The notes below the pieces were generated by a model that was not told where the DNA came from, did not search any database, and saw only the letters and a list, made by a program, of their open reading frames with translations. Below are positions 43,866-54,802 of a stretch of 64,000 bases of DNA, in pieces. Every line of letters starts with the position of its first letter. Positions within the stretch are counted from its first letter, which is position 1. Source of the stretch: Bin5 sp965208965 (GTDB taxonomy: Bacteria > Chloroflexota > Anaerolineae > Caldilineales > Caldilineaceae). The stretch spans positions 1,798,001-1,862,000 of the forward strand of contig OZ242384.1 in NCBI GenBank assembly GCA_965208965.1. The letters are read 5' to 3'. The translations under genes and the position numbers were made by a program.

Positions 43866-44762
43866 ATGACTCAAGAGAAAATGGGCAAGTTTGAAGAATT
43901 GGTATCCTATCTGCAGAAATCAAGGATTTCTCCAGAAAACTCTTCCTTACACCTTGAAAACTCCACTCCCGTAATTTACAAGTACGTTACATCGGAGCGA
44001 GTCTTCACTTGCCTGCCCGAAGTGGGCGATGGCACTTTGCGAGCAACACAGCCTTCGGCCTTGAACGATCCTTTCGAGTGCGCAGTGAACAAGACCTTTA
44101 TTGAGGACAACGAAGAGGAGGCCGATGCAGAGTTGTCCAAAGTGCTCACTCGCCTCTATCCGATCAACCCGGTCAGCGAAGGGGATATTGCCAAGGCGAA
44201 AGTTAGTTACGGCAGTCATTTTTTGCGGGAATTGCTCTCAAGGCAGTTATCGAGACGATGCGGCATCGTTTCATTCGCATCGGATCCTCGTCATTTGCTT
44301 ATGTGGGCCCACTACACTTTAGACGGCTCAGGGTTCGTCATAGGCTATGATATGACCGAGTTGATCAGACTCAGTGGGGGAGAAGGACGCTTGCGTCCAG
44401 TTTACTACAGCCCCAAACCCATCCCGATCTTGGGATATCGTACGTTAACTGAAGATAACATTAGTGCATTACTGTCTTGCAAAAACGAACATTGGAAGTA
44501 CGAACAGGAATGGCGATTGATCGTAGATTTGAATGAAACCATTGGCACTGGGCATACGGATAGACACGGGCAGCCAATAAACTTGCTGCGCATTCCCAAT
44601 GAAGCTGTAGTAAGCGTTTACTACACTGAACGAACTCCAAGTCAAGCGGTCGCAAGTGTGGGAAAGCGCCTGCAAGACCCTAACAACAGGTATCGAGCGA
44701 AACAACCAACAAAGCTGCTATCCTCTGAGTATGAATATGGATATGAAGTTGCCAAAGAATAG
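43866..44762 (+). CDS. DUF2971 domain protein
   Basis: A 298-residue cytoplasmic protein. Family marks in order: IYKYVTSERVFTCL, LRATQPSALNDPFECAVN, CGIVSFASDPRHLLMWAHYTLDGSGFVIGYD, LRPVYYSP, and KNEHWKYEQEWRLIV. DUF2971 proteins have no proven activity but recur in defence and accessory islands. Base composition is lower in GC than in the housekeeping genes. It ends the same-strand run begun at 41688, though gaps of 197 and more bases make a single operon uncertain. Confidence 0.82.
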   Translation: MTQEKMGKFEELVSYLQKSRISPENSSLHLENSTPVIYKYVTSERVFTCLPEVGDGTLRATQPSALNDPFECAVNKTFIEDNEEEADAELSKVLTRLYPINPVSEGDIAKAKVSYGSHFLRELLSRQLSRRCGIVSFASDPRHLLMWAHYTLDGSGFVIGYDMTELIRLSGGEGRLRPVYYSPKPIPILGYRTLTEDNISALLSCKNEHWKYEQEWRLIVDLNETIGTGHTDRHGQPINLLRIPNEAVVSVYYTERTPSQAVASVGKRLQDPNNRYRAKQPTKLLSSEYEYGYEVAKE

Positions 44763-44971
44763 CATTGTTCACATGACGACTTCCTACTGGGCTTCATCGG
44801 GGTTGTAGTAGTCCGTACGAAGTGCCGTCCCCTGACACACTCTGAGCTCTTGTGGAAAATGTTGGAGAGGCATCTTTCTGGACCAGGCCTCGAATACTGT
44901 GGTGGGCCCCAATGTTTGGACCACGGAACGGGTAAAATAAGGTGCATCCAGACGGATGCGGCCGGCTCTGA

Positions 44972-45041
44972 TCAGAGCACGAAGTGCTCTTCAGCCGGCG
45001 TGCGGTAGTTGAGACTTTGATGCCGTCTTTGTGCGCCATGG
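44972..45041 (-). pseudogene. Transposase C-terminal remnant
   Basis: On the minus strand the frame ends with AQRRHQSLNYRTPAEEHFVL and a stop, the usual C-terminus of IS3/IS481-type transposases (H-Q-S-L-x-Y-x-T-P). Nothing more of the gene is recognisable upstream. The surrounding spacer 44763-45308 holds no other gene that I can see. Confidence 0.55.
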
Positions 45042-45292
45042 AACGATACAATCACTTGCCTGAAAACCAGGCTTAGGAGCAGGATATCCTAAAGGTCAAC
45101 TGTCTTACCCGAACCCTGACAACAGGGGAAGTTCTCGAAAGAGTAAGGGGACAATAGCATGGCAGTAAAGCCGGAGAGTAGGATAGTCACAAGAACACTA
45201 GACTGGCAAGACCCGCGACCTATGACTATGAAAGGAACCCTGGCGTCCATCTGGATTAAAGCATCATCCAAGGGAAACGTGACTGACACCCG

Positions 45293-45308
45293 TGACCTGC
45301 CCCCGATG
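45293..45308 (+). repeat. Solitary IS-end copy abutting the IS3 element
   Basis: TGACCTGCCCCCGATG directly precedes the IS3 left end, which itself starts TGACCTGTCCCC. It matches the right end of the element more closely than the left and is therefore probably the end of another, related element. Confidence 0.6.
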
Positions 45309-45371
45309 TGACCTGTCCCCAAAAGCTGGTCCAGTTTCTATGTTAGAATAGGGCCGTAGAAAGGGGGAGAT

Positions 45372-45650
45372 ATGGCTAGGAAGAAACATGCGCCGGAGCA
45401 GGTAATCAACAAGCTCAGAGAAGCAGAGGTGGCGATAGCCGAGGGCGGCACAGTGGCAGAGGCTGCGCGCCGGATAGGCGTGACCGAACAGACCTTCTAT
45501 CGGTGGCGCAGCGAGTACGGGGGTCTCAGGCTCGACCAGGCCAGGCGCCTGAAGCGTCTGGAGTTGGAGAACAGTCGCCTGAAGAGAGCGGTGGCAGACC
45601 TGACTTTGGACAACCAGATACTGAGAGAGGCATCTGAGGGAAACTTCTGA
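45372..45650 (+). CDS. IS3 transposase OrfA
   Basis: DNA-binding subunit (92 residues). KHAPEQVINKLREAEVAIAEG, then VAEAARRIGVTEQTFYRWRSEYGG is the standard helix-turn-helix; a leucine-zipper-like tail follows (LKRLELENSRLKRAVADLTLDNQILREA). Complete by family length. GGGGGAG precedes the ATG. Confidence 0.9.
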   Translation: MARKKHAPEQVINKLREAEVAIAEGGTVAEAARRIGVTEQTFYRWRSEYGGLRLDQARRLKRLELENSRLKRAVADLTLDNQILREASEGNF

Positions 45651-45682
45651 GTCCTTCACGCCGTCGCCAGTGTGTTGACCAC

Positions 45683-46503
45683 GTGAAGGCGCTCTTTGGG
45701 GTCTCGGAGCGACGCGCCTGCCGGGTGCTGGGTCATCCTCGCTCTACACAGCGATACAAGCCGAATCCCGTGGACGATGAGAAGGCGCTGACCGCGGAGA
45801 TCGTAGAGTTGGCCAGTCAGTTCGGCAGGTACGGCTACCGCAGGATCACCGCCCTTCTGAGGCATCGCGGCTGGCATGTGAACCACAAGCGTGTAGAGAG
45901 GATATGGCGGCGTGAAGGGCTGAAGGTACCGGCGAAGCAGCCGAAGCGAGGGCGTCTGTGGTTCAATGACGGTTCGTGTGTGCGTTTGCGGCCTGCGTGG
46001 AAGGACCATGTGTGGGCCTACGACTTCGTGCACCTGAGGCTCCATGACGGCACAGGAATACGGTTGCTGACCGTCATCGACGAATACAGCAGGGAGTGTC
46101 TGGCGATCCGGGCTGCGCGCAGCATACGGTCTGCCGAAGTGATAGAGGCGCTGGCTGAATTGATGGTGACGAGAGGCGTGCCCGACCATATTCGCTCGGA
46201 CAACGGGCCGGAGTTTACAGCCCGGGCTGTGCGCGAGTGGCTGGGGCGGGTGGGAGCCAGGACGCTCTACATCGAGCCTGGGTCGCCGTGGGAGAACGGC
46301 TTGCGAGTTTCAACGGCAAGTTGAGGGACGAACTGCTGGACAGAGAGGTCTTCTACACGTTGCTGGAGGTGCGTGTGCTGACGGAGCGCTACAGGCGGAC
46401 TTACAACCGGATCAGACCACACAGCTCTCTGGGCTATCGGCCGCCGGCGCCTGAGGCCCTCTTGCCTGCTGACCCTGTCCCAGTCCTTGCCGGACTAACA
46501 TAA
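45683..46503 (+). pseudogene. IS3 transposase OrfB, frameshifted
   Basis: Integrase-like catalytic subunit. Two Asp of the DDE triad are kept (VWAYDFVH and RSDNGPEF). After SPWENG the reading shifts: relatives continue with a Tyr-x-Glu-Ser-Phe segment, whereas here a few bases are lost near 46303, so the first frame ends LRVSTAS and the rest (FNGKLRDELLDREVFYTL to PHSSLGYRPPAPEAL) is in another frame. The lost piece contains the third catalytic residue, a Glu, so the enzyme should be dead unless frameshifting and a different acid restore it. Confidence 0.85.
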
Positions 46504-46532
46504 CGGGTGGTACAAACGTCGGGGGCAGGTCA

Positions 46533-46681
46533 AATCTTCACCAATTTTTCAGGCCTGCCTCGTAGTCGTTTCCCTTGCCTTTCCTCGCCACCCCTCGCAT
46601 CGCCATCCCTTGCCAGTACGGGCTTTGCCTCGTCGGGCCCTTCACCGCCCTGCCCGGCCCATACCTTGTCGTGCCGTGCCA
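46533..46681. repeat. Degenerate CCTTGCC/GGCAAGG repeat tract
   Basis: On the minus strand a run of related units (GGCAAGGGATGGCGATG, GGGGTGGCGAGGAAAGG and similar) follows the stop of the small gene at 46682. Such drifting G-rich units are seen near some mobile elements; no gene is recognised in it. Confidence 0.5.
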
Positions 46682-46987
46682 TCACTCTTCCTCCTTCTGT
46701 AAGTCACTCAGCTCTTCTTCTAGTTGCCAAAGCTCAAACTTGGCAAAGTTTGTTCGGCCTAATTTGTCGGGCAGCCGATCCAGTTCCCCACGACTTAGAA
46801 AAACTCGTTCACCGTCCTGACAGAACTCCAACGATTCCCGGTCTGTCGATGTAGCCACATGTCTAGGTGATTCCTCTATCAGCCGCACCACTTCCACAAG
46901 CTTGCAAACCGTCTCCTTCAATTCCTCAAGCATTGCCTCGTAGCGACGCCGCTCCTGCTCCAGCCGTTCATCATTTGCCGCTGACAT
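46682..46987 (-). CDS. Small coiled-coil protein downstream of an IS end
   Basis: A 101-residue charged protein of unknown function. I start at the ATG at 46987 (MSAANDERLEQERRRYEAM), which is preceded by a purine-rich GAGAGAG. The first half predicts a coiled coil (LEQERRRYEAMLEELKETVCKLVEVVRLIEES by heptad spacing); the second half has FCQDGERVFLSRGELDRLPDKLG, and the C-terminus is very acidic (LWQLEEELSDLQKEEE). Its promoter region is an inverted copy of the left end of the neighbouring IS3, so it occupies the place of orfA. Looks like a passenger gene of a non-autonomous element. Confidence 0.5.
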   Translation of the reverse strand: MSAANDERLEQERRRYEAMLEELKETVCKLVEVVRLIEESPRHVATSTDRESLEFCQDGERVFLSRGELDRLPDKLGRTNFAKFELWQLEEELSDLQKEEE

Positions 46988-47051
46988 CTCTCTCTCCCTT
47001 CTACGGCCCAATACTAACATATTAACTGGACCAGTTCTTGGGGGGCAGGTC
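46988..47051 (-). repeat. Inverted copy of the IS3 left end
   Basis: Read on the minus strand from 47051: TGACCTGCCCCCCAAGAA, then CTGGTCCAGTT, TATGTTAG and GGGCCGTAGAA, the same series as at 45309-45371 with few changes. It brings with it the IS promoter-like region but a different downstream gene. Confidence 0.8.
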
Positions 47052-47250
47052 ACCTGTGCTTGGCCCCGAAAGTTGGACCAAGAGTCAAGCTATGTAGTTG
47101 GGCAGTACACCGGGACAGATGAAGGGATGACTCTGTGACCGTGAACCCTTGTGGCCTGCAAACCAACACAAGCCATCACCTGTCTGCCAGTGAATGAGGT
47201 ATTATAGGTGAATGCCTAATCTACCATAACTCACACCATTCCACTCAACA

Positions 47251-50200
47251 ATGCCTACCCTCAACCTCAAACCAACCCACAAACCCATCAAGACCTATTA
47301 CACCGCCCTCGACCAATTCGCCAAGCTCGGCGTCACGCACGAGACGGCGGTGCGGGCGGCTTTCCAGGGACTGCTGGAGAATTGCGCGCGGCAGTGCAAA
47401 TGGACGCTCGTGCCGGAATATGGGGTGAGTACCGGGCGCGGCAAACGGATCGTCGTGGACGGCGCGCTGGTCGACGACTTCCGGCTGACACACGGCTACT
47501 GGGAGGCCAAAGACATCCACGACGACTTGCCAGCGGAGGTGGACCGAAAATTCAAGGCAGGCTACCCAACCGACAATATCCTGTTTCAGACGCCGCAGCG
47601 GGCAATGTTGTGGCAGAACGGGCGGCTGGCGCTGGACTCGGATTTGACGGACGCAGGGCAGTTGATCGATACGCTGCAGATGTTTTTCGGCTACCGGCCG
47701 CAGGAGTATGCGGCGTGGGAGGAGGCGGTCGCGCAGTTCAAGGACAGGGTGGCGGACATCGGCCAGGGCTTGGCCAAGCTGATCCAGCAGGAGCGAAAAA
47801 GCAACCCCACCTTCACAACCGCGTTCGCCGGTTTTCTGGAAAAATGCCGCCAGTCGATCAACCCGAACCTGTCGGAGGAAGCGGTTGAGGAGATGCTGAT
47901 TCAGCACTTGCTGACTGAGCGGCTCTTCCGCACAGTGTTCAACCGGCCAGCCTTCACCCGGCGAAACGTCATCGCCTTCGAGATCGAAAACGTGATCGAC
48001 GCGCTCACGTCCCACGCCTTCAGCCGCGACGAGTTTCTGAGTAGCCTGGACCGGTTCTACGTTGCGATCGAGCGCACCGCGGCGACGATCAGCGACTTCT
48101 CGCAGAAACAGCACTTTCTCAACACCGTCTACGAACAGTTTTTCCAGGGCTTTTCGGTCAAAGTGGCGGATACGCACGGCATCGTCTACACGCCGCAGCC
48201 GATTGTGGACTTCATGGTGAAAAGCGTTGCCGCGATTCTGGAACGGGAGTTTGGCCGTTCACTGGCGGACGAGGGCGTACATATCATCGATCCATTTGTG
48301 GGGACTGGAAACTTCATCGTGCGAATAATGCGCGAGATCCCCCGCACCGCGCTCGAACGCAAATACGCATCAGAGTTGCACTGCAACGAAGTCATGTTGC
48401 TGCCCTATTACATCGCCAGCATGAACATCGAGCACGAATATTACGACGCCACCGAAATCTACGAGCCGTTCGAGGGCATCTGCCTGGTGGACACCTTCGA
48501 TCTGGCCGAGGACCGGCAGCTTCCGCTTTTCGCGCCCGCAAACACGCAGCGAGTCGACAACCAAAAGCGTACCCCGATGTTCGTGGTGATCGGCAACCCG
48601 CCGTACAACGTTGGCCAAGTCAACGAGAACGATAACAACAAGAACCGCAAATATCCTGTAATGGACAAACGGGTCGCGGAGACGTATGCAAAGGACTCCC
48701 AGGCGACGAACAGGAATAAACTTTCAGATGTTTACGTAAAAGCGATTCGTTGGGCATCCGACCGCATAGCGGATGAAGGTATTGTCGCCTTTGTAACGAA
48801 TAGTGGATTTCTCGACAATATTTCGTTTGATGGAATACGGAAACACCTCGCAGTTGATTTCGATGCGATCTACATTCTGGATTTGGGCGGGAACGTTCGG
48901 AAAAATCCCAAGTTCTCCGGCACGACGCACAACGTTTTTGGCATTCAGGTCGGTATCTGCATCAATTTCTTTGTAAAGAAGAACGGCGAGGCAAATTCAC
49001 CATCCGGAATCTTCTATGCCCGTGTCGACGAGTTCTGGCGTAGGGAGGAGAAATACCGCTTTCTCGATGAAACGGAACAGCACAGCAATATCGATTGGCA
49101 GCCGATAACACCGGATAGGCGACATACATGGCTGACTGAGGGATACCACGCCGAATTTGAAACGTTCATGCCAGTAGGAAGCCGAGAAGTAAAGGTGGCC
49201 AAAGGAGAGGCCGGGGGCGCAATGTTCAAGACCTATAGTCTCGGTGTCAGTACGAATCGTGACGCTTGGGCTCGCAATTTCAACCGCAAGGCGCTTACAG
49301 AAAACATGCAGCGACTGATTGATTATTACAACGGACAGGTGTTCAAGTGGAAACAAACCAATCCTAGTACAACTGTTGATGATTTTGTGATCTATGAGGA
49401 TCAAGAGATCAGTTGGAGTAGGGACTTAAAGGCGAAGTTGAAGCGTGGTAGGTTTGCTAATTACGTTGAACACAAGGTGAGAGAATCACTTTATCGTCCG
49501 TTTACAAAGTCGCTTCTCTATTTCGACCGGATGATGAACGATATGGTGTACGTCGTTCCTTCCATTTTCCCCACGCCGGAAACTGAAGACGAAAATCGAG
49601 TCATTTGTATGACGGATAAGGGTTCCGAAAAGCCATTTGTGGCTCTGGTGAGCTGCCAGATTGCTGATTTACATTTCGTAGGGGCAGGCTGTGGCACCCA
49701 ATGCCTCCCCTTCTATACCTATGACGAGGACGGCAGCAACCGCCGCGAAAACATCACAGGCTGGGCGCTGGACCGCTTCCGAGCCCACTACCGCGACGAT
49801 ACGATCACCAAGTGGGACATTTTCCACTATGCCTATGGCCTTCTTCACCACCCCACTTACCGTGACCGTTACCAAGCCAACCTCAAGCGCGAGCTGCCAC
49901 GCATCCCCTTCGCTCCCGATTTCCACGCGTTCGCAGAGGCGGGCGCGCGGTTGGCAACGATTCATGTCAACTACGAAGAGCAGCCGGAGTTCCAGCTCAG
50001 ACAGATCGAAACGCCGGACACCCCGCTCGACTGGCGCGTCAAGAAGATGCGGCTCTCCAGGGACAAGACGCAGTTACGCTATAATGACTTCCTGACGCTG
50101 GACGGTATCCCCGCCGAAGCCTTCAACTACCTGCTGGGCAACCGGTCGGCGCTGGAGTGGATTATTGACCAGTACCGGGTGAAGACGGACAAACGCAGCG

Positions 50201-50367
50201 GAATTGTGAACGATCCGAACCGGGCAGATGATCCGCAGTATATTGTGCGGCTGATTGGGAAGGTGCTCAGCGTGAGTCTGGAGACGGTGAAGATTGTGCA
50301 GGGGTTGCCGGAGTTGGGGGTTGGGGAGGAGGGGAGTTTGTCAGGGGAGATAGAGGTGACAGGCTAG
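47251..50367 (+). CDS. Type ISP-like single-chain restriction-modification enzyme without helicase
   Basis: A 1038-residue protein carrying nuclease, methyltransferase and specificity parts. N-terminal PD-(D/E)xK nuclease: D70-GALVDDF then YWEAKD (E85, K87). Methyltransferase motif I is IIDPFVGTGNFIVR (about 346-359), and motif IV is VIGNPPYNVG (about 446-455), an N6-adenine type. The C-terminal type ISP domain includes LPFYTYDEDGSNRRENITGWAL and KWDIFHYAYGLLHHPTYRDRY. No DEAD-box helicase lies between nuclease and methylase, unlike LlaGI/LlaBIII of about 1600 residues. The middle (48.65-49.69 kb) is AT-rich while both flanks are GC-rich. No separate partner genes. Confidence 0.85.
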   Translation: MPTLNLKPTHKPIKTYYTALDQFAKLGVTHETAVRAAFQGLLENCARQCKWTLVPEYGVSTGRGKRIVVDGALVDDFRLTHGYWEAKDIHDDLPAEVDRKFKAGYPTDNILFQTPQRAMLWQNGRLALDSDLTDAGQLIDTLQMFFGYRPQEYAAWEEAVAQFKDRVADIGQGLAKLIQQERKSNPTFTTAFAGFLEKCRQSINPNLSEEAVEEMLIQHLLTERLFRTVFNRPAFTRRNVIAFEIENVIDALTSHAFSRDEFLSSLDRFYVAIERTAATISDFSQKQHFLNTVYEQFFQGFSVKVADTHGIVYTPQPIVDFMVKSVAAILEREFGRSLADEGVHIIDPFVGTGNFIVRIMREIPRTALERKYASELHCNEVMLLPYYIASMNIEHEYYDATEIYEPFEGICLVDTFDLAEDRQLPLFAPANTQRVDNQKRTPMFVVIGNPPYNVGQVNENDNNKNRKYPVMDKRVAETYAKDSQATNRNKLSDVYVKAIRWASDRIADEGIVAFVTNSGFLDNISFDGIRKHLAVDFDAIYILDLGGNVRKNPKFSGTTHNVFGIQVGICINFFVKKNGEANSPSGIFYARVDEFWRREEKYRFLDETEQHSNIDWQPITPDRRHTWLTEGYHAEFETFMPVGSREVKVAKGEAGGAMFKTYSLGVSTNRDAWARNFNRKALTENMQRLIDYYNGQVFKWKQTNPSTTVDDFVIYEDQEISWSRDLKAKLKRGRFANYVEHKVRESLYRPFTKSLLYFDRMMNDMVYVVPSIFPTPETEDENRVICMTDKGSEKPFVALVSCQIADLHFVGAGCGTQCLPFYTYDEDGSNRRENITGWALDRFRAHYRDDTITKWDIFHYAYGLLHHPTYRDRYQANLKRELPRIPFAPDFHAFAEAGARLATIHVNYEEQPEFQLRQIETPDTPLDWRVKKMRLSRDKTQLRYNDFLTLDGIPAEAFNYLLGNRSALEWIIDQYRVKTDKRSGIVNDPNRADDPQYIVRLIGKVLSVSLETVKIVQGLPELGVGEEGSLSGEIEVTG

Positions 50368-50431
50368 GCATCCGATTAGCCCGCGCGGAAACTCTTGGTT
50401 TCAAATTGAACGCCCGTGAACCTCTGGACGC

Positions 50432-50608
50432 AAAACAACTATTATATTATTGTGAAAAATCGCTGTTTCCTTGTGGATAGGCGATCTTCTGTCGCATGAG
50501 AATTTTTTCTCGCAAACGCTCGTAAACTCTCGTGGATCTCTCGTAAACGCTCGTACGAGCGTTTGCCTGTTGTCATACGAGCATTTACCTGTTGCCATAC
50601 GAGCGCAC
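50432..50608. repeat. AT-rich stretch, DnaA-box-like site and iteron-like repeats
   Basis: AT-rich 50432-50460 is followed by TTGTGGATAG (50471-50480), one base from a DnaA box. Then AAACGCTCGT occurs at 50514 and 50545, with AAACTCTCGT at 50524; the mirrored ACGAGCGTTT starts three 22-base tandem units at 50555, 50577 and 50599. The centre is a perfect 20-base palindrome, AAACGCTCGTACGAGCGTTT (50545-50564). The remaining spacer to 51001 shows no gene. Confidence 0.75.
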
Positions 50609-51001
50609 GACCTGTGTTCAGGGAGAACCAAGCCCGGCTTTTCGTGCCGTTGCATTGAAACGGTGTCTCGCCAACCCGCTTTGAAACCCCACCTTTTCAC
50701 CGCACGCGGCCGCGACAGCTCGCCTGCTCGACACGCCTTGAAAATGTCAACGAGTTCTGGACTGCATAACCCCCCTCCACCCAGGACAATCGCATCTCCA
50801 AGGGGACGCTAGGGAGGCCTTTGAGAAGTGTGCCCACAAGGGGCGCCGCTGCATTGGCAGACGCGTATTTTGGGCTGCACAGTTCTTGACGTCGCGCTCT
50901 GTAAAGAGCGCGCACAAGGGGTCCATCTGCCCGTTTGGGGCAGGATCACAAGGATCTGTCCCGTTTTGGGCGCAACTCCCCGTCCCCGCTCCCAGTGTGT
51001 C

Positions 51002-51030
51002 TTGACCCGCCTAACCATCGGCTATATAAT
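51002..51030 (+). promoter_or_regulatory. Strong sigma70-like promoter of the nuo operon
   Basis: TTGACC at 51002-51007 and a perfect TATAAT at 51025-51030, exactly 17 bases apart, 167 bases before nuoB. Confidence 0.75.
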
Positions 51031-51196
51031 CCACTTGTAACGAAATTCACTTGCTTTTCCCCCGGCGGTAAGGTATATTTGGAGTACGGTGGGCAAATGG
51101 ACGCATGGTGCGTTCCGTTTTTAATCTGTACGCGGCGCCGGCCCTGAGAGGTGTGATTGGACAGGCGTCGCGGGAGCATTTGACGGGGATCCCGGC

Positions 51197-51997
51197 ATGG
51201 CATCACTTCCGCCCAATTTTCAGCAGCTGAAACAGGACCAGCTAAGACCTTTCCTACACGACGAGATCAGCGTTCCCGATGAGCTGGAGGCGAATGTCCT
51301 GATCACGACGGTCGACAAGATCTATAACTGGAGCCGGCGCTCCAGCATGTGGCCGCTTCTCTTCGGGCTGGCCTGCTGCGCGATCGAGATGATCGCGACC
51401 GCCGCAAGCCGCTACGACCTGTCCCGCTTCGGGATGGAGGTGATGCGGCCCAGCCCCAGGCAGAGCGACCTGATGATCGTGTCCGGCACGGTGACGAAGA
51501 AGATGGTGCCGGCCATCGTGCGCATCTATAACCAGATGGCAGAGCCCCGCTATGTGGTGAGCATGGGCGCCTGCGCCACGGGCGGCGGGCCGTTCAAAGA
51601 GGGCTACAACGTGGTCAGCGGCATCGACAAGTACATCCCGGTCGATGTCTATGTGCCGGGCTGCCCGCCCACGCCGGAAGCGCTGATCTACGGCCTGATG
51701 AAAATGCACGAAAAAGTGGACCGCCAGAGCGTGGCGTCGGTGCCCTGGTACCAGAAAGACTCGTCGCAGTTTGTGCCGGTGCCCCGCCTGGGGCCGGACG
51801 TCTTCGACCCGCGGCAGGTGGAGCTGATCAAGGATACAACGCTCAAGGCGGCGTCGAACGGCGCCGCGGCGGCCGGCAACGGATCCGGCGGCGGCGCGGC
51901 AGCAGAAGCGCGTGGGCCGGTGGAACTGTCGGACAAGGCGAAGGCGCGCATGGAAGAAGCGAAGAGACGCTACCGGGAAAAGAAGGGACTTGCTTAG
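51197..51997 (+). CDS. nuoB: NADH-quinone oxidoreductase subunit B with C-terminal tail
   Basis: Carries the N2 4Fe-4S cluster that passes electrons to quinone in complex I. Ligands are in place: GLACCAIEM (C60, C61), GACATGG (C125) and VPGCPPTPEAL (C156). The conserved core ends near 180; the protein runs to 266 through a Gly/Ala-rich linker and a basic helical end, SDKAKARMEEAKRRYREKKG. Common NuoB has about 160-220 residues. nuoCD follows after 73 bases. nuoA, normally upstream, is absent. Confidence 0.95.
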   Translation: MASLPPNFQQLKQDQLRPFLHDEISVPDELEANVLITTVDKIYNWSRRSSMWPLLFGLACCAIEMIATAASRYDLSRFGMEVMRPSPRQSDLMIVSGTVTKKMVPAIVRIYNQMAEPRYVVSMGACATGGGPFKEGYNVVSGIDKYIPVDVYVPGCPPTPEALIYGLMKMHEKVDRQSVASVPWYQKDSSQFVPVPRLGPDVFDPRQVELIKDTTLKAASNGAAAAGNGSGGGAAAEARGPVELSDKAKARMEEAKRRYREKKGLA

Positions 51998-52070
51998 TTC
52001 CTGGTGAACTGCTGCGCCCGGCCACTGTGAACGCAAGAGACGGAATTCAGCAATATATCGAGAGTGTGGA

Positions 52071-53849
<1,779 letters not shown>

Positions 53850-53889
53850 TCTCCATGACGACCAAGAACTGCATTTAGGAGTCAAATGT

Positions 53890-54751
<862 letters not shown>

Positions 54752-54759
<8 letters not shown>

Positions 54760-54772
54760 TCAGTGGTCAGTT
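54752..54772. repeat. Heptamer repeat at the nuoI stop
   Basis: CAATGAT, CAGTGGT and CAGTTAC run in register across the stop codon of nuoI. Confidence 0.5.
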
Positions 54773-54802
54773 ACACCTGTTGACCCGTGAGGAGATGGCG
54801 GA

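Larger units (their letters stand above)
45309..46532 (+). mobile_element. IS3 family insertion sequence, inactive
   Basis: About 1.22 kb. Left end begins TGACCTGTCCCC at 45309, and the right end is its near-complement, finishing CGGGGGCAGGTCA at 46520-46532. Inside are orfA and a frame-broken orfB. I see no clear target duplication (GATG on the left, AATC on the right), which suggests later rearrangement at one end. An extra copy of the terminal sequence lies immediately left (45293), and an inverted copy of the whole left end lies at 46988-47051. Confidence 0.8.

Noticed and set aside
45293..46538. Target-site duplication of the IS3 element
   Set aside because: Bases next to the two ends (GATG and AATC) do not match, so I do not claim a duplication.
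50555..50608. CRISPR array
   Set aside because: Units are 22 bases with no unique spacers of constant length; they are head-to-tail iterons with a palindrome.
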